NCBI GenBank assembly: GCA_026874595.1
Contig: CM049319.1
Span: 40,185,473 to 40,249,472 of the forward strand
Origin: Sipunculus nudus
Taxonomy: Eukaryota; Annelida; Sipuncula; Golfingiida; Sipunculidae
DNA length: 64,000 nt
Direction of reading: 5' to 3'
Position numbers and translations under genes: made by a program. Below, piece after piece: positions 1 to 12,200 of the stretch. Each line of letters opens with the position of its first letter. Within the stretch, counting starts at the first letter, position 1. The notes beneath the pieces were generated by a model. That model did no database searches, was not told the origin of the DNA, and saw only the letters and a program-made list of their open reading frames with translations.

Positions 1-212
1 CAGATATTGCTATCATCATAGAGATAAGTCATGGAAGACTGCAGTGATGGCTGGAGCGTCTGTCTGTGGTACTCGAACAACCAGAGAACAATGCCCCACA
101 CCAGAGCAGCGAACCATGGGAATGTGTCTCCTTTTGGTTTTGGCACGTAGCCTTTGTCTGTGGCCAGCTTAGCCAGTCCATAGATGATTCTCGACAAAAG
201 ATACAAATTTAT
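1..212 (-). CDS. PXMP4: PXMP4 exon 4 (partial, runs off left edge)
   Basis: Acceptor atttacag, then 70 codons plus two bases to the window edge, read in phase 0 after exon 3. It encodes INLYLLSRIIYGLAKLATDK, GYVPKPKGDTFPWFAALVWG, IVLWLFEYHRQTLQPSLQSS and MTYLYDDSNI. The order and spacing match the C-terminal third of vertebrate PXMP4. About 20 further residues are expected outside the window. Confidence 0.94.
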   Translation of the reverse strand, partial: MNLYLLSRIIYGLAKLATDKGYVPKPKGDTFPWFAALVWGIVLWLFEYHRQTLQPSLQSSMTYLYDDSNI

Positions 213-3200
213 CTGTAAATAAACAACAAAACTAAGTATGAGTTATCATTCAATAAATAAACAATACATCTTCTATGTATGAGTTATCTTTCAATAAATG
301 CACAGTTCACCTACTATGTATGAGTGACCATTTAACAAATGAACAGTACACCTACTATGTAGTAGTGACCATTCAACAAATGAACAGTACATCTTCTATG
401 TATCAAACATGGGGCCAATAACAGATGTTCTATAACCATTACTTTCAATTTCTACTGTTACTATTACTATATTTTACAATCTATTACTATTACTATTACT
501 GGGGTATCTATTACTATTACTTCTACCAAAGGATATGGTATATAAAATAAATTCCCTATATGCAGTGCACCATATTGTGACATGTCACTTATCAGGAGTC
601 TACCCAGTAGGATGCATCTTGATAGGACGTATGGCTGATTTCTATGAACAGGGGAGGGGTTCTGGCTGATTTAAGAAACAAGGGACCCATGGGTCACGGC
701 GCTCAGCTGATCGTGATTGGACTATAAATGTTTCTCCACTGTGATACTATATCGAGTCGATAAAGCTTATGAATATCATGTACATGTTGGGCTATTATAA
801 AGGAATGTAATGTAATATGTGAGTAAATGATAAATGAAATTACCTGACTGATGGATTAATAGAGTCAAATAAAGTGGTTTATTTTTTATATATTTAGGAG
901 GGGTTGAAAATTGTGATATATTTGAGCAAATATGAATGCAATGACAGCAGTAATAAGCAGTGGTAGAATGATGATAAGGCTTTTTGTTGAAGGATCTAAA
1001 GTGTATGGTAGTCTGCAAGCGTTCAATTTGACAGATATGATGTTATGATTAACTATGCTGATGAAGTGATTTATGAATATGTGACTGTATGAGACAATAT
1101 CTCTTTAGTCTTGACAAGGTACATTATTGTGATGCCCACTATGTCTACATATTACACAATATTGACATAATTTCTGGCATGTACATAGGTACCTATGGAC
1201 GAATAGTTATACAAAATATTAAAGTATGAATATATCTGATTCATCTTGTTCTTGCTTACTGAGGCTGACTTTGGGATGGGGTTCGGAGAAGGGAAAAGTG
1301 AGAGCAGCATGAAGGTGGATGTAGAAATATTCTATTGTAATGTTTTTCATTTATATAAGAATATGAAAAGCTAAGAGGAAAGGGGCCCTCCTACTTGGTT
1401 ATAGTAAAGTTCTAAATATATGATTGCAAACTAATACTCTGACAAGACTGTCATGAAGAAAAACAGTAAAAGTTTTGAGATACTGTGTTGCATATGAAAA
1501 TTTACAGATGGACAGGCAAGTGGACAGAATGGACTAATACCTTTATTTCACTTTCAAGAGAATAATGCATTTAAGTTTATATATAATCCTATTTTTTTAA
1601 GCAGATCCACTTTTTCCATTAAGAAGTTTTTATCTGAATCATTTTTTTATTTACAGGTTTATAAATTTTTAATTAAAAAACCTGAAAATATAAGTTAAAA
1701 TATTAGAATTGTTGCAAAAGTTGCAATCATAATATATACAGAGTAAAAAACATTGGGTCATATTAAGCATACACATATATTTTATTATTTTTAATTACAA
1801 ATGTTTAAACTGATTTTAAAAGAAAATAATGCCAAAACATGGCATCTACAAGAATATTCCTTGAATCACTATTAAAAAGTTTTGCACATTGGAGTTTTCA
1901 GGACATGCTTAATTTTATTCACCAAAATAAAATAAAAGTAAATTTGATAAAATAAAACATCTTTTCAAATAAAGTATACACACTGTTGGTTGAATGAGGG
2001 ACAAACAATATCATTGTGCTAATTACTATCCCAGTTTTAATTAATTACTGGAATTAATAGTCAATTTCACACCTGGTGAAGTTTTTACTCTTCTGAAGTA
2101 AGGAATTACTTATCTCATGAACATCCACACTTTCACAGCAATTCACCACTTTGTGGACACAATTAAATGTACACTTTAATCATTGTAACCCTGGTGGTTC
2201 AATACAAAATCTAAAATGTAGCATGTCCAAGAATAAAATAAAATACAGAAAAATTATAACATTCATCTAGTTTATGCACCAGCTGGGGGGGGGGGATGAG
2301 TGCAGGGCAGAGGGGAAGCCTGCTAGTAGTGGCCAAGCTGGGCCAAGGTAAGCTGCCTGGGGTGGGTTACATAATGCAAGTGAAGGCTGTACTACTAGGT
2401 GGGCTAGATGTAAACAACACTTGACATGGTGTATGAAAACATGAATAAAAGCTATTCATTCCAATCAATTTCTTTTGAAAATTCAGATTTTAAAAGATTA
2501 AATCCTTATGCATATATGCTGGGAAAATTAAATCAACAGTGCCAAAGTTGGACAAAATTTAAGGTATTGATTTTTTATTTATGCTAATAACTTGAAAAAT
2601 TTGCAAAATTCAGATCTAATTTTGGGTAAACAATTGAATCTTGACTAAATAAAGTTATATTCCTGAAAAAAAGTCTCTAGGTTCAGCAATTCTCATGTTA
2701 GGTGAGTAAATATATTTCCTGATTTTTTTAAAAATTGCATTATGTTTTGGCCCATAACTTCAAAATAATACCCAATACTGACCTAATTTTTGGTATGTTC
2801 ATAGAAAATGTATAAAAGAATGTGAATACTAAATATGATCAAAAACAGATGTGGTTTTGATATTAGGCAGCCTTGAAGTGTAACAATAACTTTTTTTTAT
2901 GGAAAACAGAGTTTTTTTTCCTTAATATCTCGAAGGAACAAAGTCCTAATGACCCAATTTTCGGTATGGTAGGAGATTTTGGGGACATCTAAAATTATGT
3001 CAACAGCCTGGGGAGCATAGAGATGTACACTGAATGACCTACAGTCATCAAAGTGGACTGCTTGACAATGTAAGGGAATACAACAAGAGCCTCCAAAAAA
3101 ATTCAATAACTAGCCTAATTTTGCAGCTTATATTTTCAAATTTCAGATTTTAACAGATTAAATCCTTATGTATACATGGTGTGAAAATTAAATCCACAGT

Positions 3201-6200
3201 ACTTACAGGAAAAAAAACTAGCCATGGCCAAAGTTGGGCAAAATTTAAGTTACCAATTTTATATTTTTGCCAATATTTAAAAAAATTTAACAAATTTTGA
3301 TCTAATTTTTGGTATACAATTAAATTTTGATTAATTAAAGTTGTATTACTGGAAAAAAGTCCCTACCTTTAACACTTTTGGTCTTAAGTGACCAAATATC
3401 TTCCTGATTTTTTTACAAAGTCCATTATGTTTGGGCCCATAACTTTTTTAAATTATATAATACTGACTTAATATCTGGCATGTACATAGGAACTATATAG
3501 AGGAATATTTATGGTAAATATGAAGAAAACCAGATGAGTGGTTTTGATATTAGGCAGTCCTGAAGTGTGAAAATAGATTTCTAATAAAAAATTGAGGTTT
3601 TTCCTTAATATCTCAAAGGAACGAAGTCCTATTGACCCAATTTTTGGCATGGTAGGAGATTATGGGGACATCTAACTGTATGCCGAAATTCAGATTCGTA
3701 GGTCCAACGGTGTCGAAACGTGCCAGTCTTGCGGACGGACATCCAGATGGACAGACAGACGGACAGACGGATGGACGGACGGACGGATGGACGGACAGAC
3801 GACGGACAATGGACCATGACTATAGCTCAGATGACTTATGGTCAGCTAAGCTAAAAATTGTCAAATAAATATTGTTAATGTACATAAGTATATACAGATA
3901 TAATTGCACTGGCACTAGAAGGTTCTGCTTTTGACATGTCCAAAGATATTCTGCTGACAGGTGCATACATCCAACCAAAGGGGTCACCTTTCTATGAAAA
4001 TAAAGATGAGTGTAATGGGATTATGATATTGGCAAATTTTATGACTGAACTTTTAACTCAAAAGATGGAGATTTGTATTTAATACCTTGGGGGGATCTAA
4101 ATGGAAGAATGGGTCACATGACTGACTATACTGAAGGTGATTAACTTGATTTTATTGGCCTTAGTGATGCATGTCCAAAAGATGATTTTAATATGAATAG
4201 AAATTTAGAGACAAAGAAGTTAACAAATTTGATTTTACTTTACAGCAATTATTATGTGCTTTTGGAAGTCATATGGAAGATTTAATACTGATGTAGAAGG
4301 TGAATATACTTGCATAACACACTAAGTGCAGAGTGTAGTTGATTACATAATTTGAGTTCTGAGGTATTTAAAAGTGTAAATTCCTTTTCTGTACTGACTA
4401 CAGATTTATCAGATCATTTTTCTTTACATTGTAATATTAAGTTGAAGCCAGGCTTTAAACAAGTGTTTAAGAAAATTGAAAGTTCACCTTATATCAAAAT
4501 TTAGCTTAAAATCAAAAGTTTTAATATTATTAAATGCACATTCAAACAGAAGTATTGTGTCAGTCTTTTTCAAATTTTTTTAAAAATATTGCTGGCATGA
4601 ATGTGAATGAAGCAGTCTCACATTCTAAAATGTTAATTTAAAAAGTTACAGAAGAAGTAACAAGCTATAATAAATTTAAAATATCGCAGCCAAGTTGGTG
4701 GGATGAAGACTGTTGTACAGCAAAAACATTCAAGAGGACTGCTCTTATAAAGCAAAGAATAACAAGGGAACCAGATGATTTGATCGACTATAAATGTAAA
4801 AAACAAAAATTTAAAAGAAAACACCTTCAAGACAAATTTGCAAAATAAAATATCAATGACATTTGAAAATATGTTTGAAATTATAAAAGACCTTAGAAAA
4901 TATCCCACATGGAACCAAATCAGTGGTATTTCTATTTTAAAGATCTGCTAAACAACTGTAAAAAATAGATTACTGATGTTATACTGGTGTTAAAAGATAT
5001 ATAGAAAGAAACTATGATGAAAAATATGAGTGTGAGCTCCTAATTACAAATTCAAGCTTTACTGTTAAAGAAATCAAGGATGCTATTGATCAAATGCAAA
5101 GAGGAAAGTCATCCAGGCCAGATGGTATATCTATAGACATAATTAAAGACAGTCTGTTTTACTTAATACCCTAATTAGTTACATTACTGAACAGTACTTT
5201 TCAGTCAGGGATATTTCCAGATAATTGGGGTAGAGCCATACTATAACCCTTATACAAAATAGGTTCAGTAAATCAGCATGAATATTACAGCGGTATTTCT
5301 TTATTAAATGTTTTTGGTAAAATATTCACTAAGTCCTAAACAACAGGTTGCTTGAATATGTGGAAAGACAAAATATCTGTTCGGAGGCACAAGCAGAATA
5401 CAGAAAGGAATACAACACAATAGATCATGCTTTTGTTTTACTAGCTTTGGTCCATAAATACTTATTTGATTGAAAGTGGAGGTTTTATTGTATACTTGTG
5501 AATTTTAGCAAAGCTACATAAGCAAAATATAAACTGTAAGATACTTAAAATTAACAGATCTATGTACTCAAAAATGCAATCATGTATCATTACAGACAAA
5601 GGGATTACAACTTATTTCAAATGTTCAATTGGTAAAATGCAGGGCTGTATAGTGAGTCCTTTACTTTTTTCTCTATTTAATGATGAATAGTATAAAACTT
5701 TAAATAATTCTGACTGTAATGGACTTTTATTGATGAAGATCTACCTCATATTATGACCTTGATGTTTGCTGATGACACTGTCAACTTTGGAGATAAATTT
5801 GGTAAACTTCAAAAGCAAATTTACAATCTTCAAGATTTTTTGTCAAAGCAATGGAATGAAAATATGGAAATGGATAAAAACAAAAATAATAGTATTCAGA
5901 TGCGGAGGTAAATTACTGGATAAGAAAAAATAGTACTTGTACAACAGAAAATCGATGTAGTTCTGATCATAAATATCTTGGAATTATTTTAAAATCCAAA
6001 ATATCATGGACAAGAGCAAATCAACAACAAACAATGCAGGCAAATAAAGCTATAAGTGTTAACAAAAACTTTAATAACAAGTGACCCATGGGTCATGATG
6101 CTCAGCTGATTGACCAGTTGGTATTGGCAATAGTGTGATACTAGATGGACCTCCCAGGATGTCAAGTTAGAAGCTTCTAGGTTCAATGATTATGATTTGT

Positions 6201-9200
6201 GCCCCGTTAAAGAATGACTGCTTTTGTGAAGGTCTCAAAGATAGGGGGAAAATGCATAAAAATTTGAAAAAAAAATTACAGGTAGCACCACCAATCTTCA
6301 GGAAATGATGAAATTCTCCAAGATCAATATGCATGCAAAGAATCATGGTGATAAATCCCTCAGTTGTTCAGATACTCATGCTTTTGTATAAATTTTTTTA
6401 TTATTCTGGGGGCTACTTACGAGCAATTAGCTCACAGCCTCACAGATTAACTAACAAGGCCTACAGGCCTAATGCGAACCTGTGTAAAGTTTGGGAGTAT
6501 GAATGGAGGTTTATTTTTTAAATTTAATATTGATCCTCTAAGTCCTGCATATCTACCTTAGTCATTATGGTTTCAGCAAAATGGAGGTTTCGGACCTGCA
6601 AGTTTCAGACTAGGACATTTTAAAACTAGAATATGGGTAGTCAACTATATGTATCCGAAGAAATCAGAGTGGGACGGGTGAAGTGAGGCATGGATTAAGT
6701 GGCAAGGGGAATAGAGTGAGGTGTGTTGCATAATAGCATGGATGTCTGCATCATAAATGTGAATGTAGGTGGTGCCACCTGTCATAAAATCGAGAAAATT
6801 GTCCAGGATGTATAAACCTGCAAAATTTCAGGTGGATAAGTCAAACCACTGCTGAGATAGGTGTGATTTTATCCCAAGGCAGATGAACAGATGGATGCTG
6901 TGAATAAATGGTTGCAGGTGGCGCCACCAGTTTGGCCTATGATGAAGAGCTTTATGTGAGATCTATACACAAGGAAAATTTTGGCCCAATCAGTCAAAAG
7001 GTTCCCGAGATATGAGCTTGGATGTCTGCAGAGTAAACCTGAATGTAGGTGGTCAAAAAGTTCCCAAGATATGAGCTTGGATGTCTGCAGAGTAAACCTG
7101 AATGTAGGTGGCGCCACCTGTCATAAAATCGAGAAAACTGTCCAGGATGTATAAACCTGCAAAATTTCAGGTGGATAAGTCAAACCACTTCTGAGATATG
7201 AGTGATTTTATCCCAAGGCAGATGAAAAGATGGACGCTGTGCATCATTGGTTGCAGGTGGCACCACCAGTTTTGCCTATGATGAGGAGCTATGTGAGATC
7301 TATACACATGCAAAATTCCGGCCCAATCGGTCAGATGGTTCCAGAGATATGAGCTTGGATGTTTGCAGAGTAAACCTGAATGTAGGTGGCACCACCTGTC
7401 ATAAAATCGAGAAAACTGTCCAGGATGTATAAACCTGCAAAATTTCAGGTGGATAAGTCAAACCACTTCTGAGATATGAGTGATTTTATCCCAAGGCAGA
7501 TGAAAAGAGGACGCTGTGCATAAATGTTTGCAGGTGGCGCCACCAGTTTTGCCTATGATGAAGAGCGTGTGATCTATACACATGCAAAATTTTGGCCCAA
7601 TCGGTCAAACCGTTTCCAAGATATGAGCTTGGATGTCTGCAGAGTAAACCTGAATGTAGGTGGCGCCACCAGTCATAATATCTCGGAAGCTGTCCAGGAT
7701 GTATAAACCTGCAAAATTTCATGTGTAGAAGTCAAACCACTGCTGAGATATGAGTGATATTATCCCAAGGCAGATGAACAGATGGATGCTGTGCAAAAAA
7801 GGTTGCAGATGGCGCCACCATTTTTAGTGTATGCTATAAAGCTATCAAAGGGCTACATTTGTGTAAAATTTTTAGCTTGATCAGTCAGTTCCCGAGATAT
7901 GTGGGTTTATGTGTGGAAACAGACGCACAAATGGACGCTGGGCAGCAAGGAAAGGTCAGAGGTAAACAAAAAATGAGGGTGCAGCAGTTCACATGTGACC
8001 TGATGATAAACCCGATTCACTTAAAATGTAAACTAAGTTTTTTCTGAAAGATATAGTTCCAATAATCTGGGAATTCTGCATCTATACATTGTGTCTAGAC
8101 GTCTAGACGCTTTGTCTAGACATCTAGACACATTGTCTAGACACCCACCAGAGCCAGGTCAGTTGCCATGGTGATGTCTGGACCCAACCTGTTTGTACTG
8201 AGTGACCCCTTGACATGGCTGCTGAAACTCAGCATGAGGTCAAATCTGTTTTCAAACACAGAAAGCCTTTTTCAATTGGCTACAATGCTTTTTAAAGCTG
8301 TATTTACCCAATCTATTCTTATAAAAATGGCAGAACCCTACCATAGAATAATTCTTGTAAAGTTTAAACCAATCAGCTGAACAGTTTCATCATAAATCAG
8401 GGTATAAGCTGGAAGAGTTTAAAATTACATTTTGCTAATAAAAAACACATCAATGTAGGTGGCACCACCAATACCTCAATTTCAGATATGACATATGTGA
8501 CAAACATTGGTATAAAATTTGGTGATGATAGCTCTAGCCGTTTCTGAGATAACTGATTATTTGCAAAAATGTTGGTGATGCTAGCTTCTGCCGGGTTTGA
8601 GATAGCTATGGTTAACGTACAGACGACCAAGACGCACGACACACGACGGACGATGCTGCACCATCGCATAAGCTCACAGGTTCGTTTAAAAAATTACTAC
8701 AGATGCATAATGAATGCAAAATTATAATACAGATACATCTCACTGATGGCTAAATCTTGAATTAAGTTGAGTATAGATACCTATTATTTATAATCTATGT
8801 ACAGCCATCTTTATATACCCACAGAGAGCTGTATACCTTTGATTTAAACATTGCCTGGCATGAGGAATATCTAAAATCATAAATCTACATTTTTTAAAAG
8901 CTTTTAAAAAACATTCTTGTCAATATTAACCATAGATAACCTGAAATCTAAATGTCTAGAGGCATGATGTAATGGATGCTGATAAACAGGTGCCAGGCTA
9001 GATGTATCTGCTTCACACAGCTTACATATATATGGTAAAATGACTCAATTCAATCTTTATAATTCAGCCAAAATTCATTCTTTGGAACCATAAAAGACAA
9101 TTATTATAAGAATTATTCAGAGAATTATTCTTGTAAAATATTAAACAAATTCGCCTCAGTGGCCTCAGTCAAAAACGTTTTACAGGTTTATAACTCATAT

Positions 9201-12200
9201 GGGAAAATACAGCAAAATGGCTAAGTTAAGCTTCTCATAACTCAGCCAAAAATCACTGAACCAAGACCATTTGAACAAACTTGAAATATCAACATCTAAG
9301 GATTTTTTTGTTTTAGATATAATTTTTTTTTATTATTATTATTAATATAGATATTTTACAATAGTCACATATTTCTATAACAACATTCCTGTTCATATAA
9401 AAGCTCTAAATTTGCATGTCTGCCATATTTGAATCTACTTAAGCAGACTTTAGCTAAACAGAAAAAACTTCTGCACCTTGTCTAGCACATTTATACCAAA
9501 CAATATATTCTCTGGAGCAAATGTTACATTAAATTGTTTCTCTATTCTTCTCCATAAACAATCTACTGATTCACAAGAGATAAAGAAATGTTCTAATGTA
9601 TCTCGAACTTGACAAAATTTACACAAATCATTATTACAGATACCCATTTTACACAGCCAGATCCCTGTTGGGTATATATTGTGTACAATCTTCCACATCA
9701 ATGAAAATACTCTTGGTTCCATTAAAGCAAGACAATGTTTGGTCCATACCATTTCCCAGTCAAATTCCACAGAAGGAAACTTTGCTTCCCATGTAGTTTG
9801 ACAAATCGGCACAGTATATAACCTTTTAACTAATAATAGCCTAATGTCTCTTGGTTCAAAAACAAATATATTCGTATCTCTATTCTCGACCACCGTTACA
9901 TTCTTCATCGCATTATGCAGTGCCATATATTGAAAGTATATCCCTCCGTGTACCTTAATCATTGTTTTAATTTCCTTGAAAGAATAGAGTTTTAAATGAT
10001 GCACAATTTGACCAACGTGTAAAACACCTCGTTTTATCCAATCATCATAATACAACATTTTTCCTTTATACTTTATACAACTATTATTCCAGACAACATC
10101 ATTCAGACCTACTTGAGTTTTAATTTCTTTTACTTCAAGCACTGTTTTTATCATTTGCTTATAAAAAGAAGGAAATTTATTCAGTATTTCTAAACATTTA
10201 TTATTCCACTCATTATATCTGCAATTTGATTTAAATACAAGTAAATTTGAACCAGTTTTATTCAGCAGCCATTAAGGTATAATTGCCCATTTCGGTATTT
10301 TCTCCATAGTTTGTGCATTTGCTAGGCCCTTTATCCAAACACCAATGGCTGCTTTATTCACACTGTTTACTTCCACCATGTTAATACCACCATTATTTAC
10401 TTCCTGTATCAATACTTTCCTTTTAACTTTTTCTATACCTTTACCATTTTTTTACAAATAAATTTAAAAATGAGATGATTCAACTTACTCACTATATCCT
10501 CTGGTGCATATATATTCATAAATAAATGCATAAATTGTGACATAATTAAACTTTTAACAATGATTACCTTTCCACCCAAGGACAAACTACGACGTTCCCA
10601 ATGCTTCACAACTGTCTGAGCCTTACATAACCTTTGATTAAAATTATCATTCATCAACTTTTGATCATAAGATAATATTATGCCCAGTATTTTCATTTCT
10701 TTTTCACACCTAAAACTTCCAATATTAAGCATTTCTGACCAAGCACCAATACCCATCACTTTTGCTTTTGATTTATTCGTAAACCTGAGACATTTTTAAA
10801 GTTCTCTAAAATATCCATACAACTATTTAGAGAAGCACAGTCACCTACAAAAAAGTTAATATCATCTGCATACTAACTTATTTTTATTTGTATATTTGAA
10901 TCAGGAAGTTTGATACCTTTAATAGAATCAGTTTGGCGGACTTTACAGGCTAAAATTTCACAGGCTAGAACAAATAGAACTGCACTATGTGGACAACCTT
11001 GACGTATTCCACGCTCCATAGTAAACCAGCGAGTGTGCCAACCTGCATTCAACACACAACATTGACGTTCAGTGTTAAACATGGTGACCAATTTTCTAAA
11101 TTGAGGACCAAAATTATATACTTTTAACACACGAGCTATCAACTGTAATGAAATCGAATCTAAAGCCTTAGAATAATCCACTGATAAAATAGCAACATCC
11201 ATTTTTTGTTCTTTTGTGTACCACATAATATCTAGTATCTGTCTAATATTTTGGAACACCCCTCTGCCTTTTATATAAGCAGTTTGATCACAATCGATCA
11301 ACACTGAAACAACTTTGTGTAGTCTGCTCACCAAGACCCCTGCTCCAATTTTATAATCACAACAGGTTAGCATTATTGGCTGATAATTCTTAATTTCATC
11401 CTTAGCTAAATTATCACCTTTTGGGATAAGTTTAATGACACCCTTTCTTTGGGAACATGACAATTTTCCCTTTACCAAAGATTCATTTAACGAATTTGCT
11501 ACCAGATGCTTGATTCTGAACCAAAATGTTTTATAAAACTCTGGTCCAAGACCATCTAGTCCAGGACTTAATTATTAATTATTAATTTCATCTAAAACAC
11601 CTTCTAACGAGTTTGCTATTTTTCCCTTATTATTTCTAAGTTTGTTAATTACTTTCAATCTAGCCCTTTGTTTTTCCAGAGAAAGAAAGAAGGAAGTATT
11701 CTTCTCTCCTTCCTCAATCCACTGTAGTCTTGAGCGAACCAAAGCCCCTCTTGCCTTAACAACCTGAATCATCTCTAACTGCATAATTTTATTTTCATGA
11801 GTCCTTAATAAATTTCCATCTGCCGGGTTGGTTGCAATTTTTTTATGATGCGTAATTAATTCTCGTTCTAAGATGTATTCCTCTGATTTACGCTGGCGTG
11901 ATATTTCTTTGCTATACTCAATGATAATATGCTTAATACTTAATTTAGAAAGGTCCCATAGAACCTGATGCCAAACGTTTTTATAATTCTTTTCCGTTTC
12001 CTCTATCACTGCAACAATTCTCTTTCTAAGACACTCGTTGTTTAATAGCGAGACGTTTAGTTTCCAATAACCCAGTCCAATAGAATAGCTGTCAGTTTTT
12101 ATAGTAACTCCCACCATACTATGATCAGATTTTGTATAATCTTTAATATACACATTGCTACATTTATCAACGATTGATTCACTAACCAAAATATAGTCTA

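Noticed and set aside
3629-3817. Arg/Ser/Val-rich and Asp/Gly-rich frames over the (GGAC)n tract
   Set aside because: Simple-sequence translation of the family A tetranucleotide tract.
8397-8669. 90-codon minus frame
   Set aside because: Lies wholly within repeat family D and is not kept in the second copy at 25.3 kb.
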